A stretch of DNA of 64,000 bases from Chelativorans sp. (GTDB taxonomy: Bacteria > Pseudomonadota > Alphaproteobacteria > Rhizobiales > Rhizobiaceae). Location of the stretch: the NCBI RefSeq assembly GCF_031180965.1, contig NZ_JAPSLH010000001.1, positions 225,565-289,564 on the forward strand, given 5' to 3'. The notes below the pieces were generated by a model. It saw nothing but the letters and a program-made list of their open reading frames with translations, made no database searches and was not told the DNA's origin. Each line of letters opens with the position of its first letter. The stretch's first letter is position 1. Both the position numbers and the translations under genes were made by a program. Positions 18,745-26,410 of this stretch are shown piece by piece.

Positions 18745-19383
18745 ATGGCGCAGAACTTCATCTTCGACGGGCCGGAGGATGCCGGCGTCACGCTTCTCCT
18801 CGCCCATGGCGCCGGCGCTCCGATGGACTCCGCCGCCATGACCGCGGTCGCGAGGGCGCTGGCGGAAGCCGGCCTGCGCGTCGCCCGCTTCGAGTTCTCC
18901 TATATGGCTGCCAGGCGGACGGGTCAGCGCAAGCCCCCGCCGCGCGCGGAGACCCTGATCCCCGAATATCGCGCCGCCGTCGAGGAGCTCGCCGCGCGCG
19001 CTCCCCTGATCATCGGCGGCAAGTCGATGGGCGGGCGCGTCGCCTCCATGGTGGCGGACGAGCTCCATGCGAGCGGCCGCATCGCCGGCCTGCTCTGCCT
19101 CGGCTACCCCTTCCATCCTCCCGGCAAGCCCACGCAGCTGCGCACCGGGCACCTCGCCGGACTGAAGACGCCGACCCTGATCTGCCAGGGCACCCGGGAC
19201 GAGTTCGGCACGCCCGACGAGGTGAGGGCCTATGCGCTCTCGCCCAGCATCGAGATTGTCTGGCTGGAGGACGGCGACCACGACCTCAAACCCCGCAAGA
19301 GCGTCTCCGGCTTCAGCGCCGCGGATCACCTGAGGACGGTAGCCGCGACTGTCAGCGCCTGGACGGCGCGCATCGCAGGCTGA
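18745..19383 (+). CDS. Alpha/beta hydrolase of the KANL3/Tex30 type
   Basis: A 212-residue single-domain alpha/beta hydrolase. The nucleophile elbow is GGKSMGGRVAS, with a likely acid in QGTRDEFG and histidine in DGDHDLKPRK. The N-terminal LLLAHGAGAPMDS motif is diagnostic of the bacterial KANL3/Tex30-like group, whose substrate is not known. AGGAG lies 7 nt before the ATG at 18745. The gene follows the DMT transporter by 74 nt. Confidence 0.85.
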   Translation: MAQNFIFDGPEDAGVTLLLAHGAGAPMDSAAMTAVARALAEAGLRVARFEFSYMAARRTGQRKPPPRAETLIPEYRAAVEELAARAPLIIGGKSMGGRVASMVADELHASGRIAGLLCLGYPFHPPGKPTQLRTGHLAGLKTPTLICQGTRDEFGTPDEVRAYALSPSIEIVWLEDGDHDLKPRKSVSGFSAADHLRTVAATVSAWTARIAG

Positions 19384-19413
19384 CCGGCCCGCGCTGGGCG
19401 GCAGCGGACTGCC

Positions 19414-20043
19414 CTATCGCCCATCACCGGCCACGGGACGGACGGCGCAGACCGCATCCCACGCCGCCGTGGCGCAATCGACGGCCGCCGCGAGCGCTTC
19501 GGGGCGGGCACCGTCGCGCGCCTCCACCGACAGCCCATGCAGGACCGCCGTGTAGAAGCCCGCCACCGCCGCGGCATCCGCCTCTTTCGGCACATCGCCT
19601 TCCTGCTTGCCGCGCTCGATGCGCTGGCGCATTCTTTCCCGCCCCTCCTGCCGGTTCTGCGCCACATAGGCGCGGACCGTCTCGTTCTCCGGCGCACCGG
19701 TGATCGCGGAGAGAACGACCATGCAGCCCGTCGGCCGGTCCGGCCGGCAATAGGCGGTGGCGTTGATGCGCAGCGCCGCCTCCACCGCCGCGCGCGCCGT
19801 CGACGCCTCGCGCATCGCCTCGTCGATCGGCGCCCCCTCGACGGCGCCATAAAGCTCGATCGCCTCGCGGAAAAGCGCTTCCTTACAGCCGAAGGCGGCG
19901 TAAAGGCTCGGCTTGTTGATCCCCAGCGCCTCTGTCAGGTCGCCGACCGAAGTGCCCTCATAGCCGCGCGACCAGAACAGCTCCATCGCCTTGCGAAGAG
20001 CCTCGTCGCGATCGAAGGAGCGCGGCCTTCCCCGTTCTCCCAT
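19414..20043 (-). CDS. TetR/AcrR family transcriptional regulator
   Basis: DNA-binding repressor of 209 aa. The N-terminal helix-turn-helix (about 10-55) contains the family signature LRKAMELFWSRGYEGTSVGD, followed by INKPSLYAAFGCKEALF. The C-terminal ligand/dimer domain carries a TetR_C-type segment. It is divergently transcribed from a short-chain dehydrogenase gene with about 100 nt between them. A perfect palindrome there is the likely operator, so it probably represses the dehydrogenase and perhaps itself. Confidence 0.92.
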   Translation of the reverse strand: MGERGRPRSFDRDEALRKAMELFWSRGYEGTSVGDLTEALGINKPSLYAAFGCKEALFREAIELYGAVEGAPIDEAMREASTARAAVEAALRINATAYCRPDRPTGCMVVLSAITGAPENETVRAYVAQNRQEGRERMRQRIERGKQEGDVPKEADAAAVAGFYTAVLHGLSVEARDGARPEALAAAVDCATAAWDAVCAVRPVAGDGR

Positions 20044-20081
20044 GGCAATTTCCTTTCTGTACCAAACCGTAAATAATCTTC

Positions 20082-20110
20082 TTGACGGCCGCCTGCAACG
20101 CATCTAGCTA
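20082..20110 (+). promoter_or_regulatory. Sigma-70-type promoter of the SDR gene
   Basis: TTGACG at 20082-20087 and TAGCTA at 20105-20110 are separated by 17 nt, the optimal spacing. The TetR-type palindrome begins 3 nt after the -10 hexamer, overlapping the expected transcription start. Confidence 0.6.
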
Positions 20111-20113
20111 ATA

Positions 20114-20129
20114 TGTACCGAAAGGTACA
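20114..20129. promoter_or_regulatory. TetR-type operator palindrome
   Basis: TGTACC-GAAA-GGTACA is a perfect 6+6 inverted repeat. It lies between the promoter -10 and the ribosome site of the SDR gene, where a bound repressor would block transcription. A second TGTACC half-site lies just upstream of the tetR start (20058-20063), which would allow autoregulation. Confidence 0.72.
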
Positions 20130-20145
20130 CAAAGGAGAGATGGAC

Positions 20146-20886
20146 ATGCAGGGACTGACTGGCAAGGCAGCGCTGGTCACGGGCGGCAGCCGGGGCATCG
20201 GAGCGGCCATCGCCCGGCGGCTGGCGAGCGAAGGCGCCGACGTGGCGATCACCTTCGTGAAGGGCGCCGACAAGGCGCGCGCCGTGGTGGAGGAGATCGA
20301 GAGCCTCGGCCGCCGCGGCCTGGCGATCGAGGCGGACAGCGCCGATGCCCGCGCGACCGCGCGGGCGGTCGACCGGGCCGCGGATGCCTTCGGCCGCTTG
20401 GACATACTGGTCAACAATGCGGGCATCTTCCTCTACGGCCCGCCGGAGGAAGTGACGGTGGAGGATATCGACCGGATCCTTGCCATCCACGTGCGCTCGG
20501 TCTTCGTCGCCTCGCAGGCGGCGTTGAAGCATATGCGCGAGGGCGGGCGCATCGTCTCCATCGGCTCCTGCTTCGCTCAGCGTGTCCCGGCCGCCGGCGT
20601 CACTCTCTATTCCATGAGCAAATCGACGCTGATCGGCTTCACCAAGGGTCTGGCGCGCGACGTCGGCGGGCGCGGGATTACTGTGAACGTCGTGGACCCC
20701 GGCCCCACGGATACCGACATGAACCCGGCGGACGGCCCCAACGCTGAAGAGGAGCGGAAGCAGATCCCGCTCGGCCAGTATGGCAGGCCGGAGGATGTGG
20801 CCGCCATGGTCGCGTTCCTTGCCGGCGAGGGCGGCCGCTTCGTCACCGGCGCCTCCTTCGCCGTGGACGGCGGCATCAACGCCTGA
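20146..20886 (+). CDS. SDR family oxidoreductase
   Basis: Classical short-chain dehydrogenase/reductase of 246 aa. The Rossmann glycine motif is TGGSRGIG, the NNAG motif is LVNNAGIF, and the catalytic triad is Ser in SIGSCFAQ with Tyr and Lys in YSMSKS. The PG...T cofactor loop is VDPGPTDTDMN. The ATG at 20146 is 8 nt from AAAGGAG, whereas the one at 20140 is only 2 nt away, so 20146 is preferred. It is under a TetR-type operator. Similar TetR/SDR pairs respond to reactive or toxic small molecules; the substrate here is unknown. Confidence 0.92.
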   Translation: MQGLTGKAALVTGGSRGIGAAIARRLASEGADVAITFVKGADKARAVVEEIESLGRRGLAIEADSADARATARAVDRAADAFGRLDILVNNAGIFLYGPPEEVTVEDIDRILAIHVRSVFVASQAALKHMREGGRIVSIGSCFAQRVPAAGVTLYSMSKSTLIGFTKGLARDVGGRGITVNVVDPGPTDTDMNPADGPNAEEERKQIPLGQYGRPEDVAAMVAFLAGEGGRFVTGASFAVDGGINA

Positions 20887-20948
20887 TCCGCCGCCCGCCC
20901 GCTCATTTCCGGCTGGCATCCCCGAAAGGATGCGGATAGACCCGGCGC

Positions 20949-21926
20949 ATGGCAATACGAGAGCGGGCGGGCATGAAATCCTTGTTCGAGACCCTGGCCG
21001 AGGAGGCGAGCCGGCTCACGGCCTTTGCGGGAAACACACTCGACAGACGCTCCGAGCAAAGGCCGGAAGGGTGTCTGGAGGAGGCGCTGGGCGATGCGCG
21101 CGCGCTCGTCTACGCCGTGTCGGAGAACCGGCTGCTGATAAAATTCGGGGAATCGGCCGATGCCCTCTTTACCCTCGGAGAGATCGAGCCGCTCCGTCCC
21201 GATCTTGTCGGCGCGATCCTCCTCGGCTTCACGCAAGGCGGCGAGCCGCGCCTGATGATCCCGCTGCAGGCAAAGGCGGAGGAATTGCCCGCGCCAATCA
21301 AGGCGCTCGACTACCGCTCGGTCTACCAGCAGCATCTCCTTTCCCCGGCGCAGCTCGGCGAGATGGCGCAGGGCGCAAGCCTGCTTGCCTGGAACCAGGC
21401 CACCCGCCATTGCGGCCTCTGCGGCGCCCCGACGCAAGCCAGGGCCGGCGGCTATCGCCGCTATTGCGACACCTGCGACAAGGAGTTTTTTCCGCGCACG
21501 GATCCCGTCGTCATCATGCTCGCGGTGGACGAGGAGGCTGATTGCTGCCTTCTCGGCCGCAGCCCCCATTTCCGGCCCGGCATGTTCTCGTGCCTCGCCG
21601 GCTTTCTCGAGCCGGGAGAGACCATCGAGGGTGCAGTGCGCCGCGAGACCCTTGAGGAGTCCGGCATCAGGCTCGGCCGCGTGCGCTACCATGCCAGCCA
21701 GCCCTGGCCTTTTCCGCATTCGCTGATGATCGGCTGCTATGGCGAGGCGCTGTCGCGGGAAATCAGCTTCGACGGCACCGAGCTGGAGGATTGCCGCTGG
21801 TTCTCCCGCGCGGAGGTTCGGGCGCTGCTCAGCAGCCCCGGCGGCCAGGCGCCGTCCGTGCCGCCCGAGGGCAGCATCGCGCACCGGCTGATCACGGACT
21901 GGGCTTTGGCCGGAGAGCGGCAGTGA
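20949..21926 (+). CDS. nudC: NADH pyrophosphatase
   Basis: Hydrolyses NAD(H) to NMN(H) and AMP, and decaps NAD-capped RNA in well-studied bacteria. The 325-aa protein has an N-terminal NUDIX-like domain, then a Cys4 zinc site (CGLC and YCDTC spaced as in NudC), then the catalytic Nudix box GFLEPGETIEGAVRRETLEE. The SQPWPFP motif after the box is the NudC specificity signature. An alternative start at 20973 (MKSLFETLAEE) is possible, as neither start has a strong ribosome site. Confidence 0.94.
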   Translation: MAIRERAGMKSLFETLAEEASRLTAFAGNTLDRRSEQRPEGCLEEALGDARALVYAVSENRLLIKFGESADALFTLGEIEPLRPDLVGAILLGFTQGGEPRLMIPLQAKAEELPAPIKALDYRSVYQQHLLSPAQLGEMAQGASLLAWNQATRHCGLCGAPTQARAGGYRRYCDTCDKEFFPRTDPVVIMLAVDEEADCCLLGRSPHFRPGMFSCLAGFLEPGETIEGAVRRETLEESGIRLGRVRYHASQPWPFPHSLMIGCYGEALSREISFDGTELEDCRWFSRAEVRALLSSPGGQAPSVPPEGSIAHRLITDWALAGERQ

Positions 21927-21979
21927 CCGGGAGCCGGTGCCGCCTTCACTTCCGCTCGCCCAGCGCATAGTTTTTCGCC

Positions 21980-23017
21980 ATGGCACAGAAGAAAGCCTAT
22001 GAAGTCGACGGGTGGCTTGCCCGGCCGGACCGCAATATTTCGGTCGTGCTGCTCTACGGGCCGGACCGTGGGCTCGTTTCCGAGCGCGCGCGCATCTTTG
22101 CCCAGAAAAGCGGACTGCCGCTGGACGATCCCTTTTCGGTCGTGAAGGTCGATGCGGCGGAAGCCGACCAGCCGGGACGGCTTCTCGATGAGGCGCGCAC
22201 CGTGCCCATGTTCGCCGACCGCCGCCTGGTCTGGGTCCGCGGCGTCGGGAGCCAGAGCGCGATCGCCGCCGATGTGGCCGCGCTTGTCGACGAGCCGCCG
22301 GCCGACTGCCTCGTGCTGGTCGAGGCGGGCGATCTCAAGAAGAACGCGGCGCTGCGAACCGCCGTCGAGCGCGGCGAAAAGGCCATGGCGCTGCCCTGCT
22401 ACAGCGACGATGCGCGCAGCATCGACGCGGTCATCGACGATGTGCTCTCGAAAGCCGGGCTCGTCATTTCGCTGCCGGCGCGGCAGCTCCTGAAGGCCAA
22501 TCTTGGCGGCGACCGGCTGGCGACGCGCGGCGAATTGGAGAAGCTGGCGCTCTACTGCGCGGGAGCCGGCGAGGTGCGGCCCGAGGATGTGCGCGCTCTG
22601 GTGGGCGATGTGTCCGGAACGGGCGTGGACGAGGCGGTGGACGCGGTCATGTGCGGCCGCATTGCCGAGTTCGATTCACTTTTCTCCCGCCATGTTTCCG
22701 CGGGGAACCCGCCTTTCCTGATGCTCTCCGCAGCGCTCCGCCACGTACAGGCCCTGCAGCTGATGCGCGAGCAGGTGGAGGCGGGGGGCAAGACGGCCGC
22801 CGCGGCCGTGGCCTCGGCGCGCCCGCCCGTCTTCTTCGCGCGGCGCTCCATGGTGGAGCAGGCCGTGCAGCGCTGGAACCAGGCCATGCTGCAGGCGGCG
22901 GCAGAGCGCCTGCAGGGCGCGATCCTGAAATCGCGCCAGCATCCGGCTGTGGCCCAGTCCGTCAGCCGGCAGTCGCTTCTCGCCCTCGCCATCGAGGGCG
23001 CCCGGGCCGGGCGGTAG
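21980..23017 (+). CDS. holA: DNA polymerase III subunit delta
   Basis: Clamp-loader subunit that opens the beta sliding clamp, 345 aa. The N-terminal AAA+-like domain (LLYGPDRGLVSERA) lacks a functional P-loop, as expected for delta. The middle three-helix region and the C-terminal collar domain (LSAALRHVQALQLMREQ) follow. The start at 21980 gives the family opening MAQKKAYEVDGWL. In many rhizobia holA sits in a different neighbourhood, so its place after nudC is a local rearrangement. The gene looks intact. Confidence 0.93.
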   Translation: MAQKKAYEVDGWLARPDRNISVVLLYGPDRGLVSERARIFAQKSGLPLDDPFSVVKVDAAEADQPGRLLDEARTVPMFADRRLVWVRGVGSQSAIAADVAALVDEPPADCLVLVEAGDLKKNAALRTAVERGEKAMALPCYSDDARSIDAVIDDVLSKAGLVISLPARQLLKANLGGDRLATRGELEKLALYCAGAGEVRPEDVRALVGDVSGTGVDEAVDAVMCGRIAEFDSLFSRHVSAGNPPFLMLSAALRHVQALQLMREQVEAGGKTAAAAVASARPPVFFARRSMVEQAVQRWNQAMLQAAAERLQGAILKSRQHPAVAQSVSRQSLLALAIEGARAGR

Positions 23018-23134
23018 CGCGTCGATTAAGGCGCCACCGCCTGCGCGTCCCCCAACGGCCCCTGCGGAATGTCCTTTCGCGCGGCCAGCCCGACGAGAAG
23101 GCGCGGCGGACGATGAGCATGCGGAACTGAGGCT

Positions 23135-23938
23135 TTACGCGATCCGATCCAAAAAACCGAGCACCGCGCCGTTGAAAAGCTCCGGCCGCTGCAGCGGCGC
23201 GAAATGGCTGACGCCGGGAAGAACGATCAGTTCGGCATCGGGAATGCTGCGCGCCAGGTATTCGGCATGCTCCATCCGGATGAACTCGTCGTCCTCGCCG
23301 AGGACGACCGTCACCGGCACCTTTATGCCGCTCAGTTGCGCGGCGCTGTAGTTCGGCTCGGTCTGCATCATCCGCGAAACGTCGGCCACGAATGTATCGA
23401 ATTCCGTCGGCGTGGCGGACAGCGCCTCATAGTCCTTCCTGTGGCGGCGGAAGCATCGGTCGATCACCGGCGTCGGCTTGAACTCGTGGGTGCCGCTCGG
23501 GTCCATGTTGCAGGCAAAGAAGAAGACGCCGGAGACGCGCTCCGGATGCTTGTCGGCGAGGATGAGCGCGGTGCAGGCGCCGTCGCTCCAGCCGACAAGC
23601 GCCGCGGTTTCGATCCCGAGGTGGTCCATCACTGCCAGCACGTCCCCCGCCATCCGCTCATAGCTGAAGGGCCGGGCGTCGCGCATGCTGCGGCCGTGTC
23701 CGCGGCTATCGATGAGGACGACTGTTCGGCCCGCCTGGACAAGTGCTGGGACCTGGTAGCCCCAATTGCCCGCATTGCCGAGCCCGCCATGCAGCAGGAT
23801 GACGGCGGGGCCGGAGCCATGGACGGCATGCCAGATACGCGCGCCGTCGTTCTCGACAAAGCCCTCTGTCCTCGAGGGGGGAAGCAGCGGCGCTCCGTTC
23901 GCCTCGAAATTCACAAGCTCGTCGTCCGTTACCTGCAT
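23135..23938 (-). CDS. Alpha/beta fold hydrolase
   Basis: Hydrolase of 267 aa with an esterase/epoxide hydrolase-like layout. It has an oxyanion motif (LLHGGLGNAG), a nucleophile elbow VGWSDGACTA with Ser as the likely nucleophile, an acid in VLGEDDEFI and a C-terminal His in GVSHFAP. The ATG at 23938 is preceded by GGAG. The long frame continuing upstream runs into a non-coding repeat region and is not part of the gene. The substrate is unknown. Confidence 0.88.
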   Translation of the reverse strand: MQVTDDELVNFEANGAPLLPPSRTEGFVENDGARIWHAVHGSGPAVILLHGGLGNAGNWGYQVPALVQAGRTVVLIDSRGHGRSMRDARPFSYERMAGDVLAVMDHLGIETAALVGWSDGACTALILADKHPERVSGVFFFACNMDPSGTHEFKPTPVIDRCFRRHRKDYEALSATPTEFDTFVADVSRMMQTEPNYSAAQLSGIKVPVTVVLGEDDEFIRMEHAEYLARSIPDAELIVLPGVSHFAPLQRPELFNGAVLGFLDRIA

Positions 23939-24180
23939 CGGCCTCTCCTTCACTCCTTCAGGATAAAAGACGATCGGATGGGCAGGCTCCAGACATCCAA
24001 CCTTGAAAATTGCCTGCTCGCGCTCATTGCTGCCGGGCCGAGTCGTCCAGTCAAACGACGGCGTGGATGAGATTCCTCGCCCCCCATAAAAATTCCGTAG
24101 CAAAAACAAAGGCCGGTCAACTTTTTTGGACCTTTCCGGCTGTTTTTTATCCACCCCTTTCCGCCCTCCCTTATCATCTG
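23939..24180. other. AT-rich non-coding leader of the 127-bp repeat (copy A)
   Basis: There is no credible gene here. The stretch 24080-24180 shares scattered similarity with 63775-63873, including GCAAAAACAA, a TTTTTT run and TTATCC at matching positions, so the repeated element probably extends upstream as a weaker-conserved part. A GCCGG/CCGGC stem followed by six T residues (about 24113-24148) could act as a terminator. Confidence 0.45.
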
Positions 24181-24307
24181 CCCATCGCTCTTGCGGGAAC
24201 CGGATGCGCACCGGGTGTTCGGGAGAGCGGCGGCAACCTCCCCCTCCAGGGATCGGTACCTGGAGGCATGATGAGGGCCCGCGACAGGCCGGCGGTGCCG
24301 GGATGCT
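24181..24307 (+). repeat. 127-bp dispersed repeat, copy A; putative structured RNA
   Basis: It matches 63874-64000 at 125 of 127 positions with no gap. On the plus strand it can fold into a closed multibranch structure. An outer stem pairs 24191-24197 (TTGCGGG) with 24278-24284. Inside are three hairpins: CCGG 24200-24203 with 24211-24214, GGGAG 24221-24225 with 24238-24242, and a perfect 8-bp stem CCTCCAGG 24243-24250 with 24259-24266. It resembles no riboswitch or housekeeping RNA that I can name. It may be a small RNA gene, an RNA leader or a palindromic mobile repeat. Confidence 0.8.
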
Positions 24308-24358
24308 GGGTGACAGACAGCATCTTGGAAAAACGGATGCTGGGTGAGAGACAGCATC
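24302..24358 (+). repeat. Two tandem 23-nt hairpin units
   Basis: GATGCTG-loop-CAGCATC occurs at 24302-24324 and again at 24336-24358. The units are identical except for one loop base (GGTGACAGA and GGTGAGAGA) and are separated by 11 nt. Each forms a perfect 7-bp stem. The first begins inside the 127-bp repeat. Two units are too few for a CRISPR array. Confidence 0.8.
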
Positions 24359-24397
24359 GCGGAAACCGCGGAGAAGCCGCTAGGGCTTTTCCTTCGG

Positions 24398-24435
24398 CCC
24401 GGCAAAGACCACCCCCTTCATTGGGTGCAGCCGGG
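24398..24435 (+). other. Stable stem-loop in the mmsA upstream region
   Basis: CCCGGC (24398-24403) pairs with GCCGGG (24430-24435), and an inner CACCC/GGGTG stem stacks inside. It continues the run of structured elements between 24181 and 24541 and suggests a structured transcript, not random intergenic sequence. Confidence 0.45.
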
Positions 24436-24481
24436 ACGGAAGAGAGGCCCGAGTGACCGGCCAATGTCGGGACAGCGGCCG

Positions 24482-24541
24482 GCGGGGCGCGTGAGACGCG
24501 CCACGATTAACTAACAGAGAGGCACGGACCACGCGCCCCGC
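24482..24541 (+). promoter_or_regulatory. Mutually exclusive stems upstream of mmsA
   Basis: GCGGGGCGCGTG (24482-24493) is the exact complement of CACGCGCCCCGC (24530-24541), a 12-bp long-range stem. Part of its 5' arm can instead form a local hairpin GGCGCG-TGAGA-CGCGCC (24486-24502). The two folds cannot coexist. That is how switching leaders work, but no ligand-binding family is recognised and no T tract follows. Confidence 0.4.
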
Positions 24542-24699
24542 TTCCCACCTTCTTCAATGGCCAGACGGCGAAAGCCGGGCGTGGCGGCGATGAAACGCGC
24601 CAAAAGCAAGAATACACGATGGATGCGATTTTTCCTCGCATTGCATTTGCGCCCCCGACGCGGGACAATCGGCCCAACGGACAATCAGGAGAGAACCTC

Positions 24700-26196
24700 A
24701 TGGAGGAGATCGGTCATTTCATCGGCGGAAAACGCGTGGCCGGCACCAGCGGCCGCGTGCAGGATGTCATGCAGCCCATGGACGGCACGGTGCGCGCGAA
24801 AGTGGCGCTCGCCTCGGCCGACGAGGTGCGGCAGGCCGTGGAGAACGCCAAGGCGGCGCAGCCCGCCTGGGCGGCCACCAACCCGCAGCGCCGGGTTCGC
24901 GTGCTGATGAAATTCCTTGAGCTGGCGCACAAGGAATATGACGCCCTCGCCGAGCTGCTGGCGCGCGAGCACGGCAAGACGATCCTCGATGCCAAGGGCG
25001 ATATCCAGCGCGGGCTGGAGGTGGTCGAGGTGTGCATCGGGGCGCCCCATATGATGAAGGGCGAATATACCGAAGGCGCAGGCCCCGGCATCGACGTCTA
25101 TTCCATGCGTCAGCCGCTCGGCGTCGTGGCCGGCATCACGCCCTTCAACTTCCCGGCCATGATCCCGCTGTGGAAGATCGCCCCGGCCATCGCCTGCGGC
25201 AATGCCTTCATCCTGAAGCCGTCCGAGCGCGACCCGGGCGTTCCCATGCGCATCGCCGAGCTTTTCATGGAAGCCGGCCTGCCCGCGGGCGTGCTCAATG
25301 TCGTCAACGGCGGCAAGGAGGCCGTGGACGCCATCCTGGACGATCCGGACATCCAGGCGGTGGGCTTCGTCGGTTCCACGCCCATTGCGAAATACATCTA
25401 CAGCCGCGCCACGGCCAACGGCAAACGCGCCCAGTGCTTCGGCGGCGCGAAGAACCACCTGATCATCATGCCCGATGCCGATATGGACCAGACGGTGGAC
25501 GCGTTGATCGGCGCCGGCTACGGGTCGGCGGGCGAGCGTTGCATGGCGGTCTCCGTGGCCGTGCCGGTGGGCAAGGAGACGGCCGACCGGCTGGTGGAGA
25601 AGCTGATCCCGCGCGTGGAAAGCCTGAAGGTCGGCCCCTCGACCGATTCCACCGCCGATTTCGGCCCGCTGGTGACAAAAGAGGCGCTCGAGCGCGTGAA
25701 ATCCTACGTCGACCTCGGCGTGAAGGAAGGCGCCAAGCTCCTCGTCGACGGGCGCGGCTTCAAGATGCAGGGCTATGAGAACGGCTACTATATGGGCGGC
25801 TGCCTCTTCGATGAGGTGACGCCGGAGATGCGCATCTACAAGGAAGAGATTTTTGGGCCGGTGCTCTCGGTGGTTCGCGCCGAGAACTACGAGGACGCGC
25901 TGCGCCTGCCCAACGAGCATGAATATGGCAATGGCGTCGCCATCTTCACCCGCGACGGCGATGCCGCCCGCGATTTCGCCGCTCGCGTCAATGTCGGCAT
26001 GGTGGGCGTGAACGTGCCCATTCCCGTGCCGATCGCCTACTATACCTTCGGCGGCTGGAAGGCCTCCCATTTCGGCGACCTGAACCAGCACGGGCCGGAC
26101 GCCTTCCGCTTCTATACCAAGACGAAGACGGTCACCTCCCGCTGGCCGTCCGGCATCAAGGATGGGGCGGAATTCGTCATCCCGACGATGCGTTAG
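24700..26196 (+). CDS. mmsA: CoA-acylating methylmalonate-semialdehyde dehydrogenase
   Basis: Converts (methyl)malonate semialdehyde to propionyl- or acetyl-CoA in valine, pyrimidine and inositol catabolism, 498 aa. The ALDH fold is complete: cofactor-site PFNFPAMIPLW, VGFVGSTPIAKYI, and the catalytic Cys281 in GSAGERCMAVS. The GGAKNH segment in place of the usual ALDH glutamate motif is characteristic of the MMSDH subfamily. The ATG at 24700 has AGGAGA 9 nt upstream. A longer in-frame extension lacks family support. It is preceded by about 500 nt of structured non-coding sequence. Confidence 0.95.
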   Translation: MEEIGHFIGGKRVAGTSGRVQDVMQPMDGTVRAKVALASADEVRQAVENAKAAQPAWAATNPQRRVRVLMKFLELAHKEYDALAELLAREHGKTILDAKGDIQRGLEVVEVCIGAPHMMKGEYTEGAGPGIDVYSMRQPLGVVAGITPFNFPAMIPLWKIAPAIACGNAFILKPSERDPGVPMRIAELFMEAGLPAGVLNVVNGGKEAVDAILDDPDIQAVGFVGSTPIAKYIYSRATANGKRAQCFGGAKNHLIIMPDADMDQTVDALIGAGYGSAGERCMAVSVAVPVGKETADRLVEKLIPRVESLKVGPSTDSTADFGPLVTKEALERVKSYVDLGVKEGAKLLVDGRGFKMQGYENGYYMGGCLFDEVTPEMRIYKEEIFGPVLSVVRAENYEDALRLPNEHEYGNGVAIFTRDGDAARDFAARVNVGMVGVNVPIPVPIAYYTFGGWKASHFGDLNQHGPDAFRFYTKTKTVTSRWPSGIKDGAEFVIPTMR

Positions 26197-26205
26197 CGGA
26201 CCCGT

Positions 26206-26233
26206 CTGCCTGCGGGAAACGGCCCGCAGGCAG
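26206..26233 (+). terminator. Hairpin after mmsA
   Basis: A perfect 11-bp stem (CTGCCTGCGGG 26206-26216 with 26223-26233) and a 6-nt loop lie 9 nt past the mmsA stop. The T tract is short. Confidence 0.55.
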
Positions 26234-26410
26234 TTCCGCGCGGGCAACCCGCCAGTCTTCGCAAGAACACATCCCCTGCCGATTTGCGAAATTTGGTGGA
26301 ACAGCTTTCGTTTTCTATCGTTAACACTGCCGAAACCCGCTTGAAACCGCGGAACGACAGCGTCGCCGCAGACAGAGCGATATGCCTGCACGGCGGCAGG
26401 AGGTAGTGAC

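Noticed and set aside
23018..23134. Possible gene fragment between holA and the hydrolase
   Set aside because: No frame of useful length or similarity on either strand.
23939..24211. N-terminal extension of the alpha/beta hydrolase starting MRIRFPQERW, also seen opening a minus-strand frame at 63904
   Set aside because: The two share only the sequence created by the 127-bp repeat read backwards. The extension is unlike hydrolases, and the start at 23938 has a good ribosome site.
24302..24358. Possible CRISPR array
   Set aside because: Only two 23-nt units with an 11-nt spacer, no cas genes, and each unit is a self-contained hairpin.
24181..24541. Known riboswitch or housekeeping RNA (cobalamin, glycine, SAM-II, TPP, 6S, SRP, RNase P, tmRNA)
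   Set aside because: None of the conserved core sequences that I know for these classes is present. The element is reported as unknown.
24700..26196. mmsA as the missing alpha-ketoglutarate semialdehyde dehydrogenase of the hydroxyproline pathway
   Set aside because: The GGAKNH segment and length place it with CoA-acylating methylmalonate-semialdehyde dehydrogenases. It is also separated from the hyp genes by another gene and a terminator-like hairpin.
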